Assembly: GCF_046127645.1 (NCBI RefSeq)
Contig: NZ_CP175919.1
Length of the DNA stretch: 64,000 nucleotides
Origin: Clostridium_F caseinilyticum
Lineage (GTDB): Bacteria > Bacillota > Clostridia > Clostridiales > Clostridiaceae
Reading direction: 5' to 3' (one strand)
Under the pieces are notes generated by a model. That model was not told the DNA's origin and did not search any database. It saw only the letters and a list, made by a program, of their open reading frames with translations. Positions 45,865 through 53,998 of this stretch are shown one piece after another. The position numbers were made by a program, and so were the translations under genes. Positions within the stretch are counted from its first letter, which is position 1. Each line of letters begins with the position of its first letter.

Positions 45865-45909
45865 TTCTAATTTTTAGTAGGAGTAAAAATTCCATCTAAA
45901 ACTTAGAAA
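45865..45909. repeat. Beta-type hairpin, copy 5
   Basis: TTCTAATTTTTAGTAGGAGT pairs with ATTCC..CTAAAACTTAGAA around an A-rich loop. It matches the hairpin at 6182-6230. The rest of 45564-45864 has no gene. Confidence 0.5.
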
Positions 45910-45932
45910 TCTATTTATATAAATAATTAATT

Positions 45933-46050
45933 GAGTAAATTATATAATCAAAAAAATTTCTAATACACATACAACATATTGTGTTTAGGCAAATATATCA
46001 ATAAAATACATTGATATATTTATATATAAAAATGAATTATGCAATTTTAT
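45933..46050. repeat. Gamma palindromic repeat, copy 2
   Basis: This is the reverse complement of 10673-10790 with only a handful of changes over about 118 nt, including the shared segment TAATACACATACAACATATT. It is non-coding. Confidence 0.75.
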
Positions 46051-46129
46051 CAATTTTTTAAAATAATACTACACTCTAAAACTTCCCCCTTTCTTAAAAG
46101 AAAGTTTTAGAGCTATATTCATAAATTAC

Positions 46130-46419
46130 ATGTGGTCTCCTCAAAATAGCTTTAATTTTAATATAGTATATATAAATAATACATGTAATAAACATATGAA
46201 TGAGCTTTAGCAGTTCTTAATTTGATGAAATTAAAAATTTTTGTAATTCCTCACAGGAGGTTAGGAACCAGTAGTGAAACTAATGATAGTGCCTCTACTG
46301 GATAGAAAATTTTCAATGGAATCAATTTTAAAACTTCTTAAGCTGTATGAAGCGCTTTATTAATGTATTATTTATATTTACGTTTTTAAAATTAAAGCTA
46401 TTTTCATTTTAAGACAACA
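46130..46419 (+). repeat. Alpha structured repeat, copy D
   Basis: The inverted ends AAAATAGCTTTAATTTTAA are intact. Inner arms read AGTTCTTAATTTGAT and ATCAATTTTAAAACTT. The core is CCTCACAGGAGGTTAGG and CCAGTAG-TGAA-ACT-AATGAT-AGT-GCCT-CTACTGG. It ends 9 nt from the alcohol dehydrogenase stop. Confidence 0.87.
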
Positions 46420-46427
46420 TATTTTAA

Positions 46428-47594
46428 CTAAAATTCTACATCTTCTCCGTAGTATGTGCATGTAAATAATTTTTCCATAGCTTCATCATCAATTTCTCTT
46501 GGATTTGATCCAGTACAAGCATCTAATACTGCATTATGAGAAATATATTTAAGATTTTCTTTAAATTCTTCCTCTGTTATACCATATTCTTTTAAGTTTA
46601 GTGGTATATTCATAGTCTTATTCATTTCTCTAATCATTTCTATTAATGATATAACTAATTCATCTTCAGTTTTACCTTGAAGTCCAAGATTTTCTGCTAT
46701 AGTCGCATATCTTTTAGCACATGCTTTAGCATTATATTGAATTACATAAGGTAGGAAGATTGCATTAGCACATCCATGAGGAATATGGAATACTGCTCCT
46801 GTTTTATGAGCCATTGAATGTGTAATTCCAAGTAATGCATTTGAAAAAGCCATTCCTGCTAAACATTGAGCTAAGTGCATTTGTCCTCTAGCCTCTTTAT
46901 CTCCATTATAAGATTTAACTAAATATTCTTTTACCATAACTATAGCTTGTATTGCAAGAGGATCTGAAAATACAGATCTTAATCCTGCCACATATGCTTC
47001 TATGGCATGAGTTAGAGCATCCATACCAGTATGAGCTGTTAATTTTGCTGGCATTGTTTGAGCTAAATCTGGATCTACTATAGCTATATCTGGAGTTAAG
47101 TTAAAATCAGCTAAAGGATATTTTATTTTTTTCTTATAATCAGTTATAACTGAAAAAGCTGTAACTTCAGTAGCAGTTCCGCTAGTTGATGGTATAGCTA
47201 CAAATCTAGCTTTTTGTCTTAATTCTGGTATACCAAAAGGAACAACAGCTTGTTCAAATGTAAAGTCTGGGTATTCATAGAATATCCACATAGCCTTTGC
47301 TGCATCAATTGGTGATCCACCACCTATTGAAACTATTAAATCTGGTTCAAATTCTCTCATAACAGCTGCACCATTCATAACAGTTTCAACAGAAGGATCT
47401 GGTTCTACTCCTTCAATTAGTTTTACTTCTATACCAGCTTCATTTAAATAGCTTTCTACCTTATCTAAAAAGCCAAATCTCTTCATTGAGCCGCCGCCTA
47501 CAACTACTACAGCTTTTTTACCCTTTAATGTTTTTAATGCTTCTAGGGAACCTTCTCCAAAATAAAGGTCTCTTGGTAATGTAAATCTTTCCAT
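46428..47594 (-). CDS. Iron-containing alcohol dehydrogenase
   Basis: This 388-residue type III alcohol dehydrogenase shows the NAD(P) site VVVGGGSMKRFG and IVSIGGGSPIDAAKAMW, PSTSGTATEVTAFSVIT, and the metal ligands: Asp in LTPDIAIVDPDL region, His residues in GMDALTHAIEAY, GITHSMAHKTGAVFHIPHG. It resembles clostridial NADPH-dependent alcohol or butanol dehydrogenases. A sigma-54 promoter stands upstream and a sigma-54 activator is the next gene, so expression is probably switched on by that activator. It starts after GAGGAGGAG. Alpha repeat D is directly at its 3' end. Confidence 0.92.
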   Translation of the reverse strand: MERFTLPRDLYFGEGSLEALKTLKGKKAVVVVGGGSMKRFGFLDKVESYLNEAGIEVKLIEGVEPDPSVETVMNGAAVMREFEPDLIVSIGGGSPIDAAKAMWIFYEYPDFTFEQAVVPFGIPELRQKARFVAIPSTSGTATEVTAFSVITDYKKKIKYPLADFNLTPDIAIVDPDLAQTMPAKLTAHTGMDALTHAIEAYVAGLRSVFSDPLAIQAIVMVKEYLVKSYNGDKEARGQMHLAQCLAGMAFSNALLGITHSMAHKTGAVFHIPHGCANAIFLPYVIQYNAKACAKRYATIAENLGLQGKTEDELVISLIEMIREMNKTMNIPLNLKEYGITEEEFKENLKYISHNAVLDACTGSNPREIDDEAMEKLFTCTYYGEDVEF

Positions 47595-47664
47595 TTAAAA
47601 CTCCTCCTCATATTATGAACATTAGAATATTTTTATTAATCATATTATTTCATTAAATATTTTA

Positions 47665-47680
47665 AGCAACTATCATGCCA
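47665..47680 (-). promoter_or_regulatory. Sigma-54 (-24/-12) promoter of the alcohol dehydrogenase
   Basis: On the minus strand TGGCATGATAGTTGCT matches the sigma-54 consensus (TGGCAC, 5 nt, TTGCW) with one change. It lies about 70 nt before the alcohol dehydrogenase start codon. The encoded sigma-54 activator next door makes it very credible. The rest of 47681-47938 has no gene. Confidence 0.88.
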
Positions 47681-47938
47681 AATTTTTAACAAACTCATAA
47701 AATCAAATTCTAAATTTATTATGAAAATACAAATATTTTTTCATAATAAATTTAAAGTTAAACAGCCACAAACTAGCTAAAGTACTTATAAATCTATATA
47801 TAATCTTTAATTTACAGATTAATATATAAAAACAAGTTATGTGATAAAATAATAACTATTTCTTCATAAATAAATTCATTTTTTTCTATATTAACCTTTG
47901 TAGTGATATATTGTTTTAAGAAGTACTAATAATCTTGT

Positions 47939-47955
47939 TGTATAAATTTTATACA
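47939..47955. promoter_or_regulatory. Palindrome, candidate upstream activator site
   Basis: TGTATAAATTTTATACA is a perfect palindrome with a single central base, about 260 nt upstream of the -24 box. TGTATAA half-sites recur at about 47971-47977 and in the following terminator. It may be the enhancer bound by the sigma-54 activator. Confidence 0.45.
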
Positions 47956-47983
47956 CTAAATTGATTTTTACTGTATAAAAATT

Positions 47984-48012
47984 AAGCACTGTATAATTTT
48001 TATACAGCGCTT
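47984..48012 (-). terminator. Terminator of the sigma-54 activator gene
   Basis: AAGCACTGTATAA and TTATACAGCGCTT form a 13-bp stem (one G-T) around a 3-nt loop, followed on the minus strand by TTAATTTTTA. It lies 12 nt past the activator stop. Confidence 0.8.
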
Positions 48013-48023
48013 CTTACTTTTAT

Positions 48024-49943
48024 TTAAATATTATATTTCTTAATTTTTGAATATAAAGTAGCTCTAGTTATGCCAAGAGCCTTTGCACTTTTTGACATAT
48101 TTCTATTATATTCATTCAATGTATTTATAATGGCTTCTTTCTCAATTTCCTCTAGTGTTCTTATTTTATTAGTATTAGTATATAAAAGCCCTATATTATT
48201 TTCATGAAAATTGTGCTGTTTATGTTCAATGTTTTTAAAATCATCTTCTAATACAAAAGAACTATCACCCTTTAAATTAACTATATTCTCTATAAAGTTC
48301 TCTAGCTCTCTTATGTTGCCTGGCCAACCATACTGAAGCATATTAGAATATATATCTTCCTTTATATGCGGCATAGGTTTATTTAATTTTATAGATTTAC
48401 TTCTCAAAAAATATTTAATAAGTATAGGAAGATCTCCCCTTCTTTCTCTGATAGGAGGTAGTATTATCGGTATAACACTTAATCTATAATATAAATCCTG
48501 CCTAAATGTACCCATTTCGACTTCTTTTTTTAAATCTTTATTAGTTGCAGCAATAATTCTTACATTTACAGGTATTATTTTATCTCCACCAACTCTTGTT
48601 ACATACCCTTCTTGCAAAACTCTAAGTAAGTTCACTTGCATATCTAAGGGCATTTCTCCAATTTCATCTAAAAATAAAGTTCCTCCATTAGCTAATTCGA
48701 ATTTACCTGCATGTCCCCCTCTTTTTGCTCCTGTAAATGCACCATCTTCATATCCAAAAAGTTCACTTTCTATTAAACTCTTAGGTATAGCTCCACAGTT
48801 TATAGCAATAAAACTATTTTCTTTTCTATCACCATAATTGTGAATTGATTGTGCCAATAATTCTTTTCCTGTACCACTTTCTCCTTCAATCAATACAGTA
48901 GATGGAGATGAACTTATGCTTTTAGCATAACTTATTACCTTTTTTATTTCTTTACTTTCACCTATAATATCTTCAAAATTATATATAGCTCTCATGCCAC
49001 TATATTTATTAACTAAATTTATTACAGTTTTTATCTCTTTAAATACAATAACCATTCCTATTATTTGGTTTTCTATTTTTATTGGTGTAGCAGAAACATT
49101 ATATCTTCCTTTAATCACTCTATCACTTAAAACTGCTTCTTTATCTTCATAGGTGTTACCATTTTTAATTCCCTCAAATATATGCTGCCAATTAGGTAAT
49201 ATATTTTCTACATTTTTATCTAATACATCCTTATCTTGAATTCCAAGTATATTACAGGCAGCTTTATTTATTGTCTTAATTTTCCCTCTAAAATCTACTA
49301 CATATATTCCTGAAGATATGGAATCTACTATAGTATTCATATATTGATAAGTTTCTAACAACTTTTTATTTGCATTGTCTACATTTATTTGATTTTCTAT
49401 AGATTTAACAGCCGCTACAACCAATCCTAAGGTGTGAGAATGAACCATATCTCTATCTCCAGTTAAGTTTAAGCATCCTATTATATCTCCATCTATATCA
49501 TGTATAGGAGCCGCAGAGCATGTCCATCTATGATAAGCTTTTATAAAATGTTCCTTTTCAGATATTTGTATAGGTATATTTTCCTTTATGGCTGTACCCA
49601 TGGCATTAGTACCAATGCTATTTTCTGACATAAATGCACCTACTACCATATTTAGATTATTAGCAATATCCATTACTTCTTTATCACCAATAATTTTTAA
49701 AATACATCCTTCTTTATCTGTTAAAATTATAAAGAATTCTGATCCCTTTAAAAAATCATATAAAATCTCTATAAATTGAGAGGCAATCTTTAAAAAGCTC
49801 TTATTCTTTTCTATATTATTGGTTATTTCATCTCCTTTAAGAATTTTTTTAGGAAAAACTCTATTCTCCTCTATTCCAAAATAAACAGATCTCTCATGAG
49901 ATTTTTTTATTATATTATCTTGCTTATCTTTACCATAAATCAA
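48024..49943 (-). CDS. Sigma-54-dependent transcriptional activator (AcoR-like)
   Basis: This 639-residue regulator has a GAF-like sensor (residues about 60-180), a PAS domain (about 205-310), a sigma-54 AAA+ domain (about 330-560; Walker A GESGTGKELLAQS, sigma-54 contact loop ELFGYEDGAFTGAKRGG, Walker B GGTLFLDEIGEMP, and WPGNIRELENF) and a Fis-type helix-turn-helix at the end (AIINTLNEYNRNMSKSAKALGI). This is the AcoR layout. It starts at TTG with AAGGAAGTG upstream. The likely target is the iron alcohol dehydrogenase gene downstream, from its -24/-12 promoter. The GAF/PAS signal is unknown. Confidence 0.93.
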   Translation of the reverse strand: MIYGKDKQDNIIKKSHERSVYFGIEENRVFPKKILKGDEITNNIEKNKSFLKIASQFIEILYDFLKGSEFFIILTDKEGCILKIIGDKEVMDIANNLNMVVGAFMSENSIGTNAMGTAIKENIPIQISEKEHFIKAYHRWTCSAAPIHDIDGDIIGCLNLTGDRDMVHSHTLGLVVAAVKSIENQINVDNANKKLLETYQYMNTIVDSISSGIYVVDFRGKIKTINKAACNILGIQDKDVLDKNVENILPNWQHIFEGIKNGNTYEDKEAVLSDRVIKGRYNVSATPIKIENQIIGMVIVFKEIKTVINLVNKYSGMRAIYNFEDIIGESKEIKKVISYAKSISSSPSTVLIEGESGTGKELLAQSIHNYGDRKENSFIAINCGAIPKSLIESELFGYEDGAFTGAKRGGHAGKFELANGGTLFLDEIGEMPLDMQVNLLRVLQEGYVTRVGGDKIIPVNVRIIAATNKDLKKEVEMGTFRQDLYYRLSVIPIILPPIRERRGDLPILIKYFLRSKSIKLNKPMPHIKEDIYSNMLQYGWPGNIRELENFIENIVNLKGDSSFVLEDDFKNIEHKQHNFHENNIGLLYTNTNKIRTLEEIEKEAIINTLNEYNRNMSKSAKALGITRATLYSKIKKYNI

Positions 49944-50084
49944 ATGATCACTTCCTTACGTGAACATTATATCAAAAATTCATGATTTTATTTACCTTAT
50001 ATATGAAATTATTAAATAATATAGAAAAGAATACATAAGAAATGTATTTATTAAGAGATGCAAAATAATTAAACAATATTATAA

Positions 50085-50126
50085 ACTGATATATGGTACG
50101 CTTTTTAAAATAGCAAACCATATATA
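50085..50126. terminator. Hairpin between regulator genes
   Basis: ATATATGGT and ACCATATAT with an inner GCT/AGC form a hairpin between tetR and the sigma-54 activator gene, followed on the plus strand by A-rich DNA. A second arm pair AGTGGATAG / CTATCCACT lies at 50161-50247 nearer the tetR stop. No gene is present in 49944-50284. Confidence 0.4.
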
Positions 50127-50284
50127 AAAAAATAAATTAAATTTAAATTTTACAATATAAAAGTGGATAGTTATAAATAATGGATAATTAAATTAATAAT
50201 TTTTAATTGTTCTCAGTTAAAATAAAAAATAACTATAGCTATCCACTACTCCTTATAAATATTGTTAATTTATACTCTAAACTT

Positions 50285-50902
50285 TCAGATGAAATTTTTC
50301 ATTATTTTTCTCCAACCACCAATTGCATAATTGGCTATAACTTCTGCTTGAACTAGGGCTTCGTGAAGAGTTAAGTCACTGTTTAATACATTAATATAAG
50401 AGTGCGTACGCCATGAAATCAGACAATGTATTGTATATTCAATTATATGAGAATTCTTACTAACTTTACCATTATATAATTCTAAAAATTCACTAAAGGA
50501 TCTTTCCACCAGCTGAAGAACTTCATTATAATAATTCTCATAACAAGATCCTTGTGATTTCATAGTCAATAAAATAAATGCATTCTTATTAGTATACATA
50601 TACCTCATGAACTTCTTTTCATGCTCAATATGGCAATGAGGATTATCTATATACTTGCCATTTAAAATATTTTTGTAATTCTCTTTTTCCGTTTCTACAA
50701 AGATAGAAATAATTTCTTTAAAACTTTTTGCAACCTTTTTTACTAATGATTCAAATAATTCTTCTTTATTATCAAAGAAAAAATACAGTGCTCCAGTGGT
50801 AAGTCCTACATTTTTACATATAGTTCTTAAAGAAGCTTTATCATATCCATATTTCAAAAACTCACTCTGTGCAGAAATTAAAAGTTTTTCTCTGGTTTCC
50901 AT
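50285..50902 (-). CDS. TetR-family transcriptional regulator
   Basis: This 205-residue regulator has the TetR DNA-binding domain at residues 1-55 (REKLLISAQSEFLKYGYDK, LRTICKNVGLTTGALYFFFDNKEELFE) and a large helical domain with AMETRE-like start. The C-terminal domain contains the Cys/His-bearing segment NPHCHIEHEKKFMRY. No divergent target gene is adjacent; it lies between the sigma-54 activator and the end of the Pel operon, so its regulon cannot be inferred. The ribosome site is weak. Confidence 0.88.
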   Translation of the reverse strand: METREKLLISAQSEFLKYGYDKASLRTICKNVGLTTGALYFFFDNKEELFESLVKKVAKSFKEIISIFVETEKENYKNILNGKYIDNPHCHIEHEKKFMRYMYTNKNAFILLTMKSQGSCYENYYNEVLQLVERSFSEFLELYNGKVSKNSHIIEYTIHCLISWRTHSYINVLNSDLTLHEALVQAEVIANYAIGGWRKIMKNFI

Positions 50903-51001
50903 TGTATTGTATATGGTTATCCTCTCCTAACCTCCTATACTTCATCACATTTAATATCTTAAAGTATAGATTATATATGTAAAACTTATGTAATTCTAAA
51001 A

Positions 51002-51110
51002 AGTTATTAATTTGATTATATTAAAATTTTTTACTTAATAGATCCTCATATACCTTGCTTAAATACTTATAAGAAATTAGTCAATCTTAACTTTCATCAA
51101 ATTAATAACT
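51002..51110 (-). repeat. Inverted repeat after the Pel operon
   Basis: AGTTATTAATTTGAT (51002-51016) and ATCAAATTAATAACT (51096-51110) are exact reverse complements enclosing about 80 nt. It lies about 70 nt past the last gene of the operon and may be its terminator or a decayed mobile palindrome. Confidence 0.5.
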
Positions 51111-51182
51111 ACTAAATATTGTTTTTATATTTATTTCATATATTTCTTACTTCTTATAAACTTAAACTAAATTTATTTTAGT

Positions 51183-52583
51183 TTATTTCACTTTCATTTC
51201 ACCTATATTACAAACTTTACTATTTTCACATCCTAAATTTGCAAATTCAATAGCTGGCTTATTTGTTTCAGTATTTAATATACAAACTTTCATTTTACAA
51301 ATTCCCGATGGTAAATCTTTATCAAGTGGAATTTCAAATGAAATGTCTACACTTCCTGGAAGTAAATTTCTAATATCATAATCCAAATTTTGTTTTTTTA
51401 TGATATTGCCTTTAGAGTCTTCTAAAATTACTTGTATTGGCCAATTAAAATAAAATGGTGCAACCCCAGAATTTTTTATACTCATACAGCCAATTAAATT
51501 CTTTCCTGGATAATTTAGATATGAATATTTAACTTTGGTAATGGTATATCTGTAACCTATTATATTTAATAATCTATTTAAATTCTTTTTCTTTTCCTTT
51601 GGTAATTTTACATATCCAGGATTGCTTGGTCCCAGCCAAGTTGTATGACTATTTTTTATCATATTAATTGTACTTTCAATATTCTTATTTTCTAAATACA
51701 TATCTCCTGGATAATTCGCAAACTCTCCTCCCGAGGGTCTTTTTTTCCAATACCCATTCATTTCAGGATTATACTGATCATTGTCAGGAACTTTATACCC
51801 ATTATCTATCCAATTTAAAAAGTAGTCGTTAGTTTGAAATTTGTCTCCAAAGGAATCATTAAACAGTCCCATTTTATTGTCTTTTGCTATTTGAAAAGGC
51901 CTTCTCATTAATAATATTTTGTTTCCCAAATACTGTATGTAAGGTTCAACATATTTATCTGTTATGCTTACGTTAGGAAATTTATTTTCTACATTTGATA
52001 TGGAATTATTCCATTCTCCCCATTGGCCAATGCTTCCTATTTCAACAAATGCCACAGAGGTATCATTACCATATCTTTTCCCTAATGCTTTGATTAATTT
52101 GCTATGATAATCAATTAATATTGGATTATTGTATTCAGGTGCAAATCCTCTATTTCCATTTCTATCATACCAAACTCCCTTTCCCTTTATTTCTTTATAT
52201 AGCCAATCTGGAATATCCATGTGTTTTTCACTAGAAGGGTAATCCATATATATCCTTATAACATAACTTTTATCCCCCTTCCAATATTTGTATTTTATTT
52301 TCTCCTCAATTGCATCAAAATTAAACTTTCCTTTCTGTGGCTCTAATTCTCTCCAGGACATTCCTGCATAAACCATAGAAAAAGGTTGTTCTGCAGAACC
52401 TGAAGTAGCATCCATAACTAATCCCATATAAGGATTAAGTATAACTCTATTGCTTTCTTTAAATTCATTAACTTTAAATTCTTTATTTACACCATCCATA
52501 TGTTTTTTATGAAGAAATATTGTTATTATAATAGCAATAATTATTATAATTAATAAATTAATAATCCTAAATTTAACTTTCAT
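51183..52583 (-). CDS. DUF4832 putative glycoside hydrolase, Pel operon end
   Basis: This about 466-residue protein has an N-terminal membrane anchor (residues about 8-25) and faces outward. The body fits DUF4832-type putative glycoside hydrolases: NPYMGLVMDATSGS, YAGMSWRELEPQKGKFNFD, VAFVEIGSIGQWGEW with a conserved Glu/Trp as in TIM-barrel hydrolases, and a C-terminal beta domain. ATG 52583 directly follows the DUF4956 stop and gives a clean anchor; two earlier ATGs up to 52604 are possible. It may trim the polysaccharide, taking the role that the PelA hydrolase domain plays elsewhere; this is inference from context. Confidence 0.78.
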   Translation of the reverse strand: MKVKFRIINLLIIIIIAIIITIFLHKKHMDGVNKEFKVNEFKESNRVILNPYMGLVMDATSGSAEQPFSMVYAGMSWRELEPQKGKFNFDAIEEKIKYKYWKGDKSYVIRIYMDYPSSEKHMDIPDWLYKEIKGKGVWYDRNGNRGFAPEYNNPILIDYHSKLIKALGKRYGNDTSVAFVEIGSIGQWGEWNNSISNVENKFPNVSITDKYVEPYIQYLGNKILLMRRPFQIAKDNKMGLFNDSFGDKFQTNDYFLNWIDNGYKVPDNDQYNPEMNGYWKKRPSGGEFANYPGDMYLENKNIESTINMIKNSHTTWLGPSNPGYVKLPKEKKKNLNRLLNIIGYRYTITKVKYSYLNYPGKNLIGCMSIKNSGVAPFYFNWPIQVILEDSKGNIIKKQNLDYDIRNLLPGSVDISFEIPLDKDLPSGICKMKVCILNTETNKPAIEFANLGCENSKVCNIGEMKVK

Positions 52584-52584
52584 A

Positions 52585-53265
52585 CTATTCTGCATAATCT
52601 CCATTATATCTTACAAGAGAAGCATCAATAACACCTTCCATTTCTGATATTTCATTCACAAATGTTGTGTTATTATTTTTGACTTTTACTTCTACAGCCA
52701 TTTCAGTAACTCCTTTTGTAATAGATTTAGACTTTATAAAATACTGCACTTTTTGAAGGGAAATGATTAATTTTTCATTTACTCTTTCTTCATAATGTAT
52801 AATAAACATATAGGTGTTATTTTTAACTTTATAATTTGTTAAGAGTTTAATAGCTAGTCCTACAAAAATGGAACCCAAAATTGCTACAGAATATATTTTC
52901 GCACCACAAGCTATTCCTACTGTTATGGCCCAAAACATATACATTACATCCATAGGATCTTTAATTGCAGTTCTAAATCTAACAATACTAAGTGCACCAA
53001 CCATTCCTAAAGATAATGCAACATTTGAACTTATAGTTAATACAATTAATGAAGTCAATAAGCTCATTATAACCAATGCAATATTATAAGTATAACTATA
53101 TACTACACCTCTAAAAGTATCTTTATATATATAGAAAATGAATGATGCTGCAATAGCTGTTATTATTAAACATAAAACTACTTGTGAAATAGGTATTTTC
53201 CCAAAATGATCTACTTGTGTGAAACTTTTTTTAAAAATATCTTGAAAAGTTAAATTTTTGTCCAT
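52585..53265 (-). CDS. DUF4956 membrane protein
   Basis: This about 226-residue protein has several predicted membrane spans followed by a soluble C-terminal domain of about 80 residues. The DUF4956 core is LGMVGALSIVRFRTAIKDP. Members occur beside VTC-domain and CotH proteins in many genomes, without an established function. ATG 53265 follows GGAGGGG by 4-5 nt; the longest frame runs 21 codons into the VTC gene and is not used. It lies 13 nt after that gene. Its place suggests a membrane part of the same export or modification machine. Confidence 0.85.
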   Translation of the reverse strand: MDKNLTFQDIFKKSFTQVDHFGKIPISQVVLCLIITAIAASFIFYIYKDTFRGVVYSYTYNIALVIMSLLTSLIVLTISSNVALSLGMVGALSIVRFRTAIKDPMDVMYMFWAITVGIACGAKIYSVAILGSIFVGLAIKLLTNYKVKNNTYMFIIHYEERVNEKLIISLQKVQYFIKSKSITKGVTEMAVEVKVKNNNTTFVNEISEMEGVIDASLVRYNGDYAE

Positions 53266-53278
53266 TTTTCCCCTCCAT

Positions 53279-53980
53279 TCATATATTGTTTTTTTGCACT
53301 CTACAAAAAACATACTTAGAAATTGCACTCAAATCTTTCGCATCTATACAAATCATTTTACGTACACTTTCAGGTAAAAACTCATTAAATTTCACTTCCA
53401 TTATCATTTTTGGCATAGCTATAATGGTTTGAGTTGCAATATTTTTATTGAAAATATTATTATCTGTATAAGATACCCTTAAGTTCTTATCAAAAGTAAC
53501 TCTAGTTTCACTTATTTTTCCTATATACGCCTCTCTATCATAGTCTACAATTACTTTAGGAGATAATATTTTATTTTTAATTTCCCAATAAAAATCCCTC
53601 TTCAAATGATGCTTTGAATATCCTAATGATTTATAATTACCATTAATAATGTCATCATATTCTTTTCTTGAAATTGTAACACTCTCTTTACAAATATATT
53701 GGCCAACTTTATTCTTTCTCTCAAGCTTTATTACTTTATCGCTCATATTATAAATTCTTATACGATATTTTTTTCTAATATTTACTCCAAAATTCTTCTC
53801 ATATAATGCACTATCATATACATCATCATAATATAAACTTCTAATAAAATACTCTCCCCTTTCGTCTGCATTTCGATCTGGCTTTAGCACATATTTAATT
53901 CTATTTCTTACTGCAATATAATCATTATAATTTATATAATATTTTAACTCATGCCTAAATTTCTTTCCTCTATGTCTCAT
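53279..53980 (-). CDS. VTC-domain polyphosphate polymerase-like protein
   Basis: This 233-residue protein is the soluble VTC catalytic fold. It shows FRHELKYYINYND, YFIRSLYYDD, KKYRIRIYN, IKLERKNKVGQYICKE, VTFDKNLR and the C-terminal MIMEVKFNEFLPE, giving the ring of basic residues and the acidic metal ligand of the VTC4 tunnel. In yeast VTC4 makes polyphosphate from ATP; bacterial short versions in CotH/DUF4956 loci have no proven product. It lies 18 nt after cotH and is followed by DUF4956. A phosphorylation or polyphosphate-linked step on the exopolysaccharide is conceivable but unproven. Confidence 0.87.
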   Translation of the reverse strand: MRHRGKKFRHELKYYINYNDYIAVRNRIKYVLKPDRNADERGEYFIRSLYYDDVYDSALYEKNFGVNIRKKYRIRIYNMSDKVIKLERKNKVGQYICKESVTISRKEYDDIINGNYKSLGYSKHHLKRDFYWEIKNKILSPKVIVDYDREAYIGKISETRVTFDKNLRVSYTDNNIFNKNIATQTIIAMPKMIMEVKFNEFLPESVRKMICIDAKDLSAISKYVFCRVQKNNI

Positions 53981-53998
53981 ATTTTATCTACTCTCCTA

